Below, in pieces: positions 38,185-47,246 of a stretch of DNA of 64,000 bases (position 1 is the stretch's first letter; every line of letters begins with the position of its first letter). Location of the stretch: positions 1-64,000 of the forward strand of contig NZ_FODZ01000006.1 of the NCBI RefSeq assembly GCF_900110505.1, in the 5' to 3' direction. Source of the DNA: Luteibacter sp. UNC138MFCol5.1. Its GTDB lineage: Bacteria; Pseudomonadota; Gammaproteobacteria; Xanthomonadales; Rhodanobacteraceae. The notes below the pieces were generated by a model. It saw nothing but the letters and a program-made list of their open reading frames with translations, did not search any database and had not been told where the DNA came from. A program made the position numbers and the translations under genes.

Positions 38185-39498
38185 ATGGAAACCACCACTT
38201 ACGCCCGACGCCTCACGCTCATGGACGCGGCCCTCATCGTCGTCGGCGGCATCATCGGCGGCGGCATCTTCCTCAATCCCGGCATCGCCGCGCAGCGCAC
38301 CGACTCCGGCCTGGTCCTGCTCGCCCTGTGGGTGGGCGGCGGCCTCCTGACGCTGATCGGCTGTCTTTGCTACGCCGAGCTCGGCGCGCGGCGGCCGGAA
38401 GCGGGCGGCAGCTACGTGTACCTGCGCGAGGCGTTCGGCAAGCTCGCCGGCTTCCTTTTCGGCTGGACGATGCTGCTGGTGATCTACAGCGGCAGCGCGG
38501 CCGCGGTGGCGACGATCTTCGGCAGCTACGCGACCAACGTCTTCGGCCTGTCGCCCACGCTGGTCAAGCCGCTCGCGGTCGGCGCGCTTGTGTTCGTCAC
38601 CGGCCTGAACCTGTTCGGCATCCGCTTCGGCGCCCAGGTGCAGAACGTCTTCGCGATCCTGAAACTGACGGCGATCGCGGTGCTCGTGGTCACCGGCCTC
38701 GCCTTCGCCGGGGCCGGCACCACCCAGGCGATGACGCCGTCGCCGGAGCACCTGGCGGGAAGCCTCGCCGGGGCGCTCCTTCCGGTGCTCTTCGCCTTCT
38801 CGGGCTTCAGCTACCTCAACAACCTCGCCGGCGAGGTGCGCGACCCGCAGCGCACGCTGCCGCGCGCGCTGATCCTCGGCATGCTGGTGGTGATCGCCGC
38901 GTACGTCCTGACCAATTACGCGTACCTCGCCGTGCTCGGTCACGACGGCCTCGCCACGAGCCAGGCGCCGGCCGCCGACGTGATGAGCCGCGTGTTCGGC
39001 GGGGCGGGCGCGAAGCTCATCGCCATCGGCATCGCGATCTCGACGCTCGGCTTCTGCAACATCACGCTCGTCGCCGGTGCGCGCGTGCTCCAGGTGATGG
39101 GCGACGACGGCCTGTTCTTCGCCAGCGTCGCGAAGCTGCATCCGCGCTACCGCACCCCGAATATCGCGCTGATGGCGCTCTCCGTCTGGGCCATCGTCCT
39201 CGTGCTGGTCGCCAACTACGGCCAGCTCCTCGATTTCGCGACCTTCGGCGACTGGGCCGCCTACGCGGTCACCATCGCCACGCTTTTCTGGTATCGCCGC
39301 CACTCGGCCGGGCGCCCCGCGTTCGTCACTCCCGCCTACCCGCTGCTGCCGCTGACCTTCCTCGCCGTGGTGATCGCGGTGGTGGTCGCCTATGCCTGGG
39401 ACAAGCCCGCGAGCGCGGCCGTCGTGTGCGCCGTGGTGCTCGCAGGACTCCCCGTCTACGCGGTGTGGCGACGCCTGTTCAGTAAAGTCGCTCGCTGA
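38185..39498 (+). CDS. APC-family amino acid permease
   Basis: A 437-residue protein with about twelve hydrophobic segments. Opening motif LIVVGGIIGGGIFLNPGIAA fits the APC superfamily unwound TM1 (GxGIF), followed by CYAELGARRPEAGGSYVYLRE typical of TM2/TM3. It is closest in feel to the amino-acid antiporter/uptake group (APA/LAT), but the substrate cannot be told. It has its own promoter region in the repeat-rich gap shared with lysAC. Lysine or a related cationic compound is tempting given the neighbour, but this is only a guess. Confidence 0.85.
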   Translation: METTTYARRLTLMDAALIVVGGIIGGGIFLNPGIAAQRTDSGLVLLALWVGGGLLTLIGCLCYAELGARRPEAGGSYVYLREAFGKLAGFLFGWTMLLVIYSGSAAAVATIFGSYATNVFGLSPTLVKPLAVGALVFVTGLNLFGIRFGAQVQNVFAILKLTAIAVLVVTGLAFAGAGTTQAMTPSPEHLAGSLAGALLPVLFAFSGFSYLNNLAGEVRDPQRTLPRALILGMLVVIAAYVLTNYAYLAVLGHDGLATSQAPAADVMSRVFGGAGAKLIAIGIAISTLGFCNITLVAGARVLQVMGDDGLFFASVAKLHPRYRTPNIALMALSVWAIVLVLVANYGQLLDFATFGDWAAYAVTIATLFWYRRHSAGRPAFVTPAYPLLPLTFLAVVIAVVVAYAWDKPASAAVVCAVVLAGLPVYAVWRRLFSKVAR

Positions 39499-39545
39499 TC
39501 CCGGGCACGGATGCCACAATGGCCCGGTTCAGCTGAGGAAAGCAG

Positions 39546-40097
39546 ATGGCACAGCAAGGCCCGACGTCGCCCGTACCCGCCCCGACCCGCCAGGACGCCA
39601 GTCAGCCGGCGCCCAACGCGGTACGTGAAGGTATCGACCTGATCGTCAACGGCAAGCGCTACCGGCACACCGGCGCGAAGGACATGCCGCTGCTGTGGTA
39701 CCTGCGCGACGTCCTGCGCCTCACTGGCGCGAAGTACGGTTGCGACCAGGGCGATTGCGGCTTCTGCACCGTCATCATCGACGGCAAGGCGGTCGCCGCC
39801 TGCCAGACGAAGATGGAAAAACTGCCCGGCAAGCGCGTCACTACCGTCGAGGGCCTCGCCGCCGACGACGGCACGCTGCACCCGGTGCAGCAGGCGTGGA
39901 TCGACGAGGACGCCATCCTGTGCGGCTTCTGCCAGCCCGGCCAGATCATGGCCGCCGTCGACCTGCTCTCGCGCCAGAAGAATCCCTCGGACGCCGACAT
40001 CGACCGGATCGGAAACCTGTGCCGCTGCGGCAGCTATGGCCGCATCCGCAAGGCGATAAAGCGCGCCGCCTCCGCCATGAAGGAACCGAAGGCATGA
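39546..40097 (+). CDS. (2Fe-2S) small subunit of a molybdenum hydroxylase (IorA-like)
   Basis: A 183-residue protein. The plant-type ferredoxin cluster is in GCDQGDCGFCTVIIDG near residue 70, with its last ligand in VAACQT. The second, helical [2Fe-2S] domain has CGFCQPGQIMAAVDLL and LCRCGSYGRIR. It has about 30 extra N-terminal residues, Pro/Gln rich, before VNGKRYRH. It transfers electrons from the molybdopterin subunit next door. The IorA type is preferred because no FAD subunit is near. 4-nt overlap with the next gene. Confidence 0.85.
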   Translation: MAQQGPTSPVPAPTRQDASQPAPNAVREGIDLIVNGKRYRHTGAKDMPLLWYLRDVLRLTGAKYGCDQGDCGFCTVIIDGKAVAACQTKMEKLPGKRVTTVEGLAADDGTLHPVQQAWIDEDAILCGFCQPGQIMAAVDLLSRQKNPSDADIDRIGNLCRCGSYGRIRKAIKRAASAMKEPKA

Positions 40098-42370
40098 GCG
40101 GCGAGGTCCGTCTCTCGCGTCGCCGTTTCCTCAAGTACGCCGCCGGCACCGCTGGCGCGCTCGTCATCGGCGTCGGCACGGTCGGCGCCGTGGATCGGCC
40201 GCCGCCGCTCGGACTGCTCGGCGACGCGTGGTCCCAGGTGGGCCCCTACCTGCGCATCGCCGCGGACGGGCGCATCTACATCGGCGTGCGCGATCCCGAC
40301 AACGGCGAGGGCACCGCCACCTCCCTGGCCCGCATCATCGCCGAGGAACTCGACGCCGACTGGTCGCAAGTGATCGTCGAACCGCTCGGCCTGGGCATCA
40401 CGCCGGGCAATGGCCAGCCGAATTTCACCTACGGCCGCCAGCGCAGCGGCGACGCCACCAGCATCCCGGCCGCCTGGGCCGACCTGCGCCAGGCCGGCGC
40501 CCTCGGCCGCTGGCTGCTCCTGCAGGCCGCCGCGCGCCGGCTCGGCCTTCCCGCCGACCAGCTGCGCGGCGAAAACGGCTTCGCCATCACCGCCGACGGC
40601 CGCCGCCTCTCCTACTCCGACCTCGCGTCGACGGCCGCCACCATCGACGCGCCGTCCACGCCACCGCCGCTGAAGTCGTCCGATCGCTACCGCCTCGTCG
40701 GCCAGCCGGCCGGCGACGTCGACGCGCGTGCCGCCGTCACGGGCACGCTGCGCTACGCGTTCGACGAGACGATCGGCGACCCGGTGATCGCCGTGCTCGC
40801 GCGCTGCCCGTATCCCGGCGGCACGCTCGACAGCGCCGATCGCGAGGCCGCGAAGAAGATCCCGGGCGTCTACGACGTCATCGACATCACGCCGGAAGCG
40901 GGGCAAGCCGCCGGACTCGCGGCGCAGGCCCCCGCCCTCGCGGTGCTGGCCCGCGACACCTGGTCCGCGCTGTCCGGACGCGCCGCGCTGAAGGCGACCT
41001 GGAAAGCCGGCGACGAGCCGGAACCCGCGACGTCCGCGCTCGAACAGAAGGCACTCGAAGCGTTCGCGGACGAAGCGGTCGTGCCGAGTACGGTGCGCAA
41101 CGACGGCGATGTGCTCGCCGCGCGCAAGAAAGCGGCCCGCGCGCTGGAAGCCACGTACTTCCAGCCGTGGATCGCCCACGCGACGGCGGAAACGCCCAAC
41201 TGCGTGGTGCGTCTCGACCCCGACACCAGCGTGACCGTGATCGCCGCGACGCAGTCGCCGCGCCAGGTCTACGCGGTGGTGCAGCGCATGACTGGGTTCC
41301 GCCCGGAACAGATCGACATCCAGGTGCCGCGCGGCGGCGGCGGTTTCGGGCGCAGGCTCGAAGCCGACTACGTCGCGGAGGCCATGGCGATCGCGCTGGC
41401 GAAGAAGCCCGACGAGATCCGCAACCGCCCGGTGAAAGTGCTCTGGACGCGCGACGACGACCTGGCACGCGACTACTACCGACCCATGGCCGTGCACCGC
41501 CTCAACGCGTCGCTCGACCGCAAGAAGGCCATCGTCGGCTGGCACCAGCGCATGGCGAGCCCCTCGGCGCTCGCGGGGCGCGGCACGCCGGAGAACCGCC
41601 TGTGGCAGTCGGAGCTCGTCGCCGACGCCCTGCCCGCCGGCCTCGTGCCGAACTTCCGCAGCGACTGGTATCCGTTGCCGTCGAAGCTCCAGCGCGGCGA
41701 GTGGCGCGGTTCACCGCACGTCACGCCGACGTTCGCCAGCGAGAGCTTCATCGACGAACTCGCGCACGCGGTGAAGGCCAACCCGCTCGACTTCCGCCTC
41801 GCGCTGCTCGGCGATCCACGCCAGCTGCCCTACGGCGGCCGCGGCGGCCCGATCGATACCGCACGCATGGCCAACGTGCTGCGCCTCGCGGCAGACAAAC
41901 TCGACTGGAGCCGCTGGCTGCGCAGCGAGAACGGCCTGGGCATCGCCTGCGCGTACGTATTCGGCGCCTACGTGGCGCATGCCGTCGAGGTCGCGCCGAC
42001 CAACGACGGCATCGACATCCGCCGGGTCGTGTGCGTGGCCGACGTGGGCCGCGCGATCAATCCGCTGGGCCTCGAAGCCCAGCTGCAGGGCGCCACCATG
42101 GATGCGCTGTCCACCGCCCTCAACCTCGCCATCACGGTGAAGGACGGTAAGGTGCAGCAGACCGGATTCCGCGACTATCCCATCGCCCCGACGGCGCCCC
42201 TGCCGTACGAGGTCGAGACGGTGATCGTGTCGTCCGCCGCGGATCCGTCCGGTGCGAGCGTCGTCGGTGTACCCTCGGCGGCTCCCGCGCTCGCCAACGC
42301 CGTGTTCCGCGCCACCGCGGTCCGCGTCCGCCGGCTTCCCCTGCTGCGCGAGCTGGCGCGACTGCGCTAG
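40094..42370 (+). CDS. Tat-exported molybdopterin large subunit (IorB/xanthine dehydrogenase family)
   Basis: A 758-residue molybdenum hydroxylase. The twin-arginine signal is LSRRRFLKYAAGTAGALVIG at residues 7-26. The cofactor-binding motifs include VQVPRGGGGFGRR-like IQVPRGGGGFGRRLEADYV near 420 and, near the end, GVPSAAPALANAVFRATAVR. The active-site region near the end lacks a clear GEP/GxE seen in other members, so the catalytic Glu was not located. Tat export plus lack of an FAD subunit fits isoquinoline 1-oxidoreductase-like or aldehyde oxidase-like periplasmic enzymes. The substrate is unknown, and no cytochrome partner is adjacent. Confidence 0.8.
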   Translation: MSGEVRLSRRRFLKYAAGTAGALVIGVGTVGAVDRPPPLGLLGDAWSQVGPYLRIAADGRIYIGVRDPDNGEGTATSLARIIAEELDADWSQVIVEPLGLGITPGNGQPNFTYGRQRSGDATSIPAAWADLRQAGALGRWLLLQAAARRLGLPADQLRGENGFAITADGRRLSYSDLASTAATIDAPSTPPPLKSSDRYRLVGQPAGDVDARAAVTGTLRYAFDETIGDPVIAVLARCPYPGGTLDSADREAAKKIPGVYDVIDITPEAGQAAGLAAQAPALAVLARDTWSALSGRAALKATWKAGDEPEPATSALEQKALEAFADEAVVPSTVRNDGDVLAARKKAARALEATYFQPWIAHATAETPNCVVRLDPDTSVTVIAATQSPRQVYAVVQRMTGFRPEQIDIQVPRGGGGFGRRLEADYVAEAMAIALAKKPDEIRNRPVKVLWTRDDDLARDYYRPMAVHRLNASLDRKKAIVGWHQRMASPSALAGRGTPENRLWQSELVADALPAGLVPNFRSDWYPLPSKLQRGEWRGSPHVTPTFASESFIDELAHAVKANPLDFRLALLGDPRQLPYGGRGGPIDTARMANVLRLAADKLDWSRWLRSENGLGIACAYVFGAYVAHAVEVAPTNDGIDIRRVVCVADVGRAINPLGLEAQLQGATMDALSTALNLAITVKDGKVQQTGFRDYPIAPTAPLPYEVETVIVSSAADPSGASVVGVPSAAPALANAVFRATAVRVRRLPLLRELARLR

Positions 42371-42396
42371 TTCGTCCCATCCATCCGAGGTATCGC

Positions 42397-43161
42397 ATGA
42401 CCATCGCATCGTTCACCTCGGAGAAGCCCGCGCCGCGGACCGACGCCGACCTCATCGGCAGCAACAAGCGCTTCTACGACGCGCTGTGGTCGGACGCGAA
42501 GCTGTTCTCGCCGGAGCGCTTCAACACCTGGCCGCTGGTGGCGGAGATCGCCGCGCAAACGTCGCGCCGGCTGGAGGTCGCGCCCGGCCTGCGTCCCCGC
42601 CTGCCCCTCCCCGGCACGCAGTTCGTCGATCTGAGCCTGCCCGCGCTCGCCGAACTCGGCCGGCACGGCGCGCGCGTCGCCAACGCGATGATCGGCGCCC
42701 TGCCGTTTCGCGACGCGTCGTTCGACTTCGTGTGCGCGTTCGACATCCTCGAGCACGTCGTGGACGACGAAGGCGCGCTGGGCGAACTTTCCCGCGTCGC
42801 GGAACCGGATGCGCGCCTGCTTCTCTCCGTGCCGCTGGACCCGAACGCCTGGACCGCCTTCGACGAATTCGTCGGGCACTACCGCCGGTACGAGCCGGAG
42901 GCGATCCGCGACCTGCTGGCCCGCCACGGGTTCGTCATCGAGCGCAGCGCCGTGTACGGCATGCAGCCGAAATCCTCCCGGCTGCTCGACCTCGGCCAGT
43001 ATTTCCTCACGCACCAGCGCGCGCGCGCGATGTGGTGGTACAACCGGGTGTTCATGCCGCTCGGGGTCCGTTTCCAGAAGCCGCTGACCTTAACACCCGG
43101 CTTCGCGCCGGGCCCCGGGGTCGACGAGGTACTGCTGGTCTGCCGCAAGACCGGAACCTAA
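42397..43161 (+). CDS. class I SAM-dependent methyltransferase (type 11-like)
   Basis: A 254-residue protein. It has SAM-methyltransferase landmarks (IGALPFRDASFDFVCAFDIL, EHVVDDEGALGELSRVAEP), but the normal glycine-rich motif I is replaced by LEVAPGLRPRLPLPG. The later YRRYEPEAIRDLLARHGF fits methyltransferases of the ubiquinone/UbiE-like shape. It is 26 nt after the molybdenum hydroxylase and may be in the same transcript. Substrate unknown. Confidence 0.75.
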   Translation: MTIASFTSEKPAPRTDADLIGSNKRFYDALWSDAKLFSPERFNTWPLVAEIAAQTSRRLEVAPGLRPRLPLPGTQFVDLSLPALAELGRHGARVANAMIGALPFRDASFDFVCAFDILEHVVDDEGALGELSRVAEPDARLLLSVPLDPNAWTAFDEFVGHYRRYEPEAIRDLLARHGFVIERSAVYGMQPKSSRLLDLGQYFLTHQRARAMWWYNRVFMPLGVRFQKPLTLTPGFAPGPGVDEVLLVCRKTGT

Positions 43162-43245
43162 ATCGAGCAAAAACAGGGGCTTTACACATGGCGCGGCGCA
43201 ACTGGTTATGATGCGCCACCTTTCCCGTCCCCGGAAGCACGCGGC

Positions 43246-44529
43246 ATGCTCTATCTGATGCACGAATGGCAACGCTCCATGCTCAGCCCGCTGTCGTACT
43301 GGGCCGAGGCCGGGGCGAAGATGTTCGGCGATATCGCCAGCCCTTTCGCCCGCGTCCCGGGTGCCGACCGAGCCGCCGCCGGCTACGAACTCATGTACCG
43401 GCTCGGCAAGGCGTACGAGAAGCCCGCCTTCGACATCCACAGCGTCCATGCGCACGGGCATGACGTCGCGATCGTCGAGCAGGTCTCCATGGCCAAGCCG
43501 TTCTGCACGCTGAAGCGCTTCAAGCGCTTCTCCGACGACCAGGCCACCGTCGACCGGATGAAGAACGACCCGGCCGTGCTGGTGGTGGCGCCGCTTTCCG
43601 GGCACCACTCCACCCTGCTGCGCGACACCGTCCGCACGCTGCTGCGCGACCACAAGGTGTACATCACCGACTGGGTCGACGCGCGCATGATTCCGCTCGA
43701 CGAAGGCTCGTTCTCGCTCGCCGACTACGTGTCGTACATCGAGGAATTCATCCGCCACGTGGGCGCGCATCGCGCGCACGTGGTGTCGGTCTGCCAGCCG
43801 ACCGTGCCGGTGCTCGCCGCCGTGTCGCTGATGGCGGCGCGCGGCGAGACCACGCCCGCCACGCTCACGCTGATGGGCGGCCCGATCGACACGCGCAAGA
43901 GCCCGACCAGCGTCGACAACCTCGCGACCACGCGCCCGCTGTCGTGGTTCCGCAACCAGCTGATCCACAAGGTCCCGTACCAGTACCCCGGTGCCGGCCG
44001 CGACGTGTATCCGGGCTTCCTGCAACACGCGGGCTTCCTGGCGATGAATCCCAGCCGCCACGTGATGTCGCATTGGGATTTCTACGAGAACCTGCGCAAG
44101 GGCGACCTCGACGACGCCGAGGCGCATCGCAAGTTCTACGACGAGTACAACGCGGTGCTCGACATGCCCGCCGAGTACTACCTCGACACGATCGAAACCG
44201 TGTTCCAGGAACACCGCCTGCCCAAGGGCACGTGGGAAGTCCACGGCGAGCTGGTGCAGCCGGCGAAGATCAAGGACACCGCGCTCCTCACCATCGAAGG
44301 CGAGCTCGACGACATCTCGGGTCCGGGCCAGACCGAAGCGGCGCACGGGCTGTGCAAGGGCATCGCGAAGAAGCGTCGCAAGCACATCACGGTCGAAGGC
44401 GCCGGGCATTACGGCATCTTCAGCGGCCGCCGCTGGCGCGACATCGTCTACCCGGACGTGCGCGACTTCATCAAGGCGTACGACCGCGGCAACAGCAACA
44501 CCGGCGCGCAGGGCACGCGCAAGGCCTGA
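43246..44529 (+). CDS. phaZ: intracellular polyhydroxybutyrate depolymerase
   Basis: A 427-residue protein of the PhaZ intracellular PHB depolymerase family. It opens with MLYLMHEWQRSMLSPLSYWA. The nucleophile position is a cysteine, as known for this family, in VVSVCQPTVPVLAAV. The later acidic and histidine residues sit in IEGELDDISGPGQT and EGAGHYGIFSGRRWRDIV. No PHA synthase or phasin is near. It is 84 nt from the preceding methyltransferase with a separate promoter possible, and converges with the permease at 44536. Confidence 0.9.
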   Translation: MLYLMHEWQRSMLSPLSYWAEAGAKMFGDIASPFARVPGADRAAAGYELMYRLGKAYEKPAFDIHSVHAHGHDVAIVEQVSMAKPFCTLKRFKRFSDDQATVDRMKNDPAVLVVAPLSGHHSTLLRDTVRTLLRDHKVYITDWVDARMIPLDEGSFSLADYVSYIEEFIRHVGAHRAHVVSVCQPTVPVLAAVSLMAARGETTPATLTLMGGPIDTRKSPTSVDNLATTRPLSWFRNQLIHKVPYQYPGAGRDVYPGFLQHAGFLAMNPSRHVMSHWDFYENLRKGDLDDAEAHRKFYDEYNAVLDMPAEYYLDTIETVFQEHRLPKGTWEVHGELVQPAKIKDTALLTIEGELDDISGPGQTEAAHGLCKGIAKKRRKHITVEGAGHYGIFSGRRWRDIVYPDVRDFIKAYDRGNSNTGAQGTRKA

Positions 44530-44535
44530 GGGCTC

Positions 44536-45639
44536 CTAGAGCAGGAGCCAGCCGACGAGCCCCATCACCGCGAAGAACGGCAGCGACCACAGGTGGAAGC
44601 TGCCATACGCCTTGCGCTCGCCGAGCAACCGCAGGGCGATGAGGTTCGCGAGCGATCCCAGCAGAAGGCCGAAGCCACCCACGTTCACGCCGAACGCGAT
44701 CACGCGCCAGTCGTGCGAATACTCCGCGAGCAGGATCGCCGCGGGCACGTTGCTCACGGCCTGCGACGCCAGCGCACCGGTGGCGTAGAGGTGCGTCGCC
44801 TGGTCCAGCCCCAGGCCGGCCACGAACGAGCGCACGGCGTCGAGGCCCGCGAGCAGGCGCAGGTCGATGAACATGAGGACGAAGGTCAGCAGCAGACCCC
44901 AGTCGATGCTGGCGACGACGCGCCGACGCAGCACGAGGAAGACGGCCAGCACGCCGGCCAGTCCCCAGCCCACGTGGCGCAGGTCCGCGAGCAGGATGAA
45001 GGGTATGTAGAGCACGGCGGCCGCGAGAAGCATGGTGCGATCCACGCCGTCGTCGGCGCGTTCGTGCACTTCGAGCGGCGACGACGGAAACGCCGCCGCG
45101 GTCAGCGCCAGCAGCAACGCCAGCGCGATCCCGGACAGCGGGAGCATCGTCCAGACGAACGCGCCGAACCCGTTGTTCCACTGCTGCCAGAGGAACAGGT
45201 TCTGCGGATTGCCGATCGGCGTGAGCATCGAGCCGGAGTTCACCGCGAGCGCCTCGAAGACGACGAGCCGCGTCGCGGGCATGCGCGCGATGCGGCACAT
45301 GCTCAAGGTCAGCGGCACCATCACGAACAGCGCGACATCGTTCGTGAGCAGCATCGACAGCAGCGCCGTCGCGGCGACGAGCCCGAGCGCCGCGACGCGT
45401 CGCGTCGACGTGCGATCGATCAGCCAGCGGCCCGCGATGTCCAGCGCGCCGCTGCTTTCCACGCCCTTGGTCAGCACGAGCAGGCCGGTCAGGGCGCCGA
45501 TGGTCGGCCAGTCCACGAGGCCGGGCCACTCGCGCAGCCGGCCCGGCAACGCGATCGCGAAGACGATCGCGAGGCCGAGCAGCACGAGGAACAGAAGGTC
45601 GCGGCGCAGGTGACGCAGCGAATCGGGCAACCACGTCAT
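44536..45639 (-). CDS. SLC13/CitMHS-type anion permease
   Basis: A 367-residue integral membrane protein with about ten segments. The conserved LLTNDVALFVMVPLTL and NSGSMLTPIGNPQNLFLW fit the DASS/SLC13-ArsB ion transporter superfamily, in which SNT/NPQN motifs bind sodium and carboxylate. The second repeat contains SQAVSNVPAAILLAEY. It is a short version of the family. Substrate could be a dicarboxylate, citrate or an oxyanion. It stands alone, ending 7 nt from the convergent phaZ. Confidence 0.8.
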   Translation of the reverse strand: MTWLPDSLRHLRRDLLFLVLLGLAIVFAIALPGRLREWPGLVDWPTIGALTGLLVLTKGVESSGALDIAGRWLIDRTSTRRVAALGLVAATALLSMLLTNDVALFVMVPLTLSMCRIARMPATRLVVFEALAVNSGSMLTPIGNPQNLFLWQQWNNGFGAFVWTMLPLSGIALALLLALTAAAFPSSPLEVHERADDGVDRTMLLAAAVLYIPFILLADLRHVGWGLAGVLAVFLVLRRRVVASIDWGLLLTFVLMFIDLRLLAGLDAVRSFVAGLGLDQATHLYATGALASQAVSNVPAAILLAEYSHDWRVIAFGVNVGGFGLLLGSLANLIALRLLGERKAYGSFHLWSLPFFAVMGLVGWLLL

Positions 45640-45712
45640 CGAACGGATCCTGCCGGGGGATGGCGGATCATAGCGTCACGAGGATGCAGATTTCGTCGAA
45701 CGGCGCGGTTCC

Positions 45713-46483
45713 TTACCGCTCCTTCGGAATGTCGACGCGGCCCGTCACGCCCTTCTGGTCGATGTCGCCGCTGCCCAGGCTGCGCACCGTGAAGTTGCCG
45801 CGCACGCCGTCGACGTCCACGTCGCCGGAGCCGACCGTGCCGACCTCGACGTTGCCCGTGACGTCGGCGAGCTTCGCCTCGCCCGACCCGACCGAACCGA
45901 TGCGTACGTCGCCGTTGACGCGACGGGCGGCGAAATCGCCCGAGCCGATGGTATCGATCTGGACCGGGCCGGAACCCTCCAGCGTCATGTCGCCCGACCC
46001 GACCTTGCCGCGGAAGGAACCGGTGGTATCGCGCGCCTCGAAGTCGCCCGATCCGACGCTGGCTTCCGCCAGCTGCACACCGCGGGCTTTCGCGTCGCCC
46101 GATCCCACGCGCACGTAGACGGGCATGTTCGCCGGCACGCTCGCCTCCACGCGGAGATTCGCATAGTGGTCGCCGAAGCCGGACCAGCCGTTGTGCTTGT
46201 TCGTCAGTTCGACGATCAGCGCATCGCCCTCCTTGCTCTGCGTCACGACCAGATCGCCGAGCGCCTCCTGGTCGGACGCGCAGGCTTTGCCACGTACAGT
46301 CCCCTTGCCGGACGCCGCGCCACCGGTCACGTGCAGGTCGTTGCTGTTGACGGCGAAGCGGACCGAGCGGACGTCGCGCAGGTCCAGGTCGAGGTTGCGG
46401 TCGGCGGAAAACTTGCACGGCGGCTCGTCGGCCATGGCGACGGCGGGCAGCAGCAGGAGCGAAGCGAGGAGCAGAGAACGCAT
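45713..46483 (-). CDS. exported GIN-domain (DUF2807) protein with GSGD repeats
   Basis: A 256-residue protein. After a signal peptide (MRSLLLASLLLLPAVAMA) and a short domain with SADRNLDLDLRDVRSVRF, the sequence becomes a regular series: VRVGSGDAKARGV, ASVGSGDFEARDT, GKVGSGDMTLEGS, DTIGSGDFAARRV, GSVGSGEAKLADV, GTVGSGDVDVDGV and RSLGSGDIDQKGV. Seven turns of about 19 residues suggest a right-handed beta-solenoid typical of putative auto-transporter-adhesin head GIN domains. Function unknown; periplasmic or surface. Confidence 0.85.
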   Translation of the reverse strand: MRSLLLASLLLLPAVAMADEPPCKFSADRNLDLDLRDVRSVRFAVNSNDLHVTGGAASGKGTVRGKACASDQEALGDLVVTQSKEGDALIVELTNKHNGWSGFGDHYANLRVEASVPANMPVYVRVGSGDAKARGVQLAEASVGSGDFEARDTTGSFRGKVGSGDMTLEGSGPVQIDTIGSGDFAARRVNGDVRIGSVGSGEAKLADVTGNVEVGTVGSGDVDVDGVRGNFTVRSLGSGDIDQKGVTGRVDIPKER

Positions 46484-46650
46484 TAGGTGATCCCCTATCG
46501 TGGAAGGCGGTGTGCCGGTGATGGATGCCGCTACGCAGGAAAAGGTTGCAACCGCACGTCCTCACGAACCTGAGCGGATGGCAACGGCGTCGTCAACCGC
46601 GTCCGGGCCGGCACGTTTTTCCCCGTGCAAGTCCAACCGGGAGACACCCT

Positions 46651-47166
46651 ATGCAACGCAAGACCCTTCTCGCCAGTGCCGCTTCCCTCCTCCTCGCCGG
46701 CTCGGCCGCCTTCGCGTATGCGCAGGATGCCGCCCCGCAGGCCCCCGCCGCACCGACCGCCCGTAGCAGCCAGCCGGCACCGCCGCAGCAGGGCCCGAAG
46801 TGGGGCCACGGCGACCGCGACCACGGCGGCTGGGCCCGTCACGGCCGCGACGGCGAGCGCGGTGGCGTGATCGGCGACCTTCGCGCCCTGGAGCGCCTGT
46901 ACGTGACGAGCGGCCGCAGCAAGGAACTGCCGGCGCTCTACAACGAGGTGCTGGCCAAGTCGCAGAACCCGAAGGTCCGCGACTACGCCTATCGCCACCT
47001 GGCACGCGCGCAGATGCAGCCGCAGAACGTCGACGCGGCGATCGCGACGATGCGCAAGAGCCTGGACGAGAGCCTCGCCCAGGACCAGAAGCGTCACCAG
47101 GCGATGGAAGCCTTCAGGCAGCGGATGCAGCAGCGCGCTTCGGCGGGCGGCACGTCCAGCAAGTAA
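46651..47166 (+). CDS. small exported protein with charged helical C-terminus
   Basis: A 171-residue protein. The signal peptide (MQRKTLLASAASLLLAGSAA, cleaved near AYA-QDA) precedes a Pro/Ala and then Gly/His/Arg-rich linker (GHGDRDHGGWARHGRDGERG). The C-terminal half is helical and TPR-like in feel (GDLRALERLYVTSGRSKELP, YAYRHLARAQMQPQ, DAAIATMRKSLDESLAQDQK). No family is recognised. A ribosome site CCGGGAGA is before the ATG, and a strong terminator follows. Confidence 0.75.
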   Translation: MQRKTLLASAASLLLAGSAAFAYAQDAAPQAPAAPTARSSQPAPPQQGPKWGHGDRDHGGWARHGRDGERGGVIGDLRALERLYVTSGRSKELPALYNEVLAKSQNPKVRDYAYRHLARAQMQPQNVDAAIATMRKSLDESLAQDQKRHQAMEAFRQRMQQRASAGGTSSK

Positions 47167-47176
47167 GACGTGACAG

Positions 47177-47203
47177 GAACGGGGCCTTCGGGCCCCGTTC
47201 TTT
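47177..47203 (+). terminator. rho-independent terminator with UUCG loop
   Basis: GAACGGGGCC-TTCG-GGCCCCGTTC: a perfect 10-bp stem with a UUCG tetraloop, followed by TTTC, 10 nt after the stop of the small exported protein gene. It also lies downstream of convergent mazG, and the complementary GAA may help that strand only weakly. Confidence 0.85.
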
Positions 47204-47246
47204 CATCCAGCCGACCGAACGGCGAGAGCCGGTCGCATCGGCGAGG

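Noticed and set aside
37810-39519. A continuous reading frame extending the aspartate kinase/DAP decarboxylase N-terminus by hundreds of residues
   Set aside because: The added part lies in the palindrome and polypyrimidine region and antisense to the permease. The kinase motif VMKFGGTS sits correctly 17 residues from the GTG at 37809.
39695-42150. Long alternative frames across the molybdenum hydroxylase pair
   Set aside because: Arg-rich low-complexity translations without motifs; shadow frames of the real subunits.
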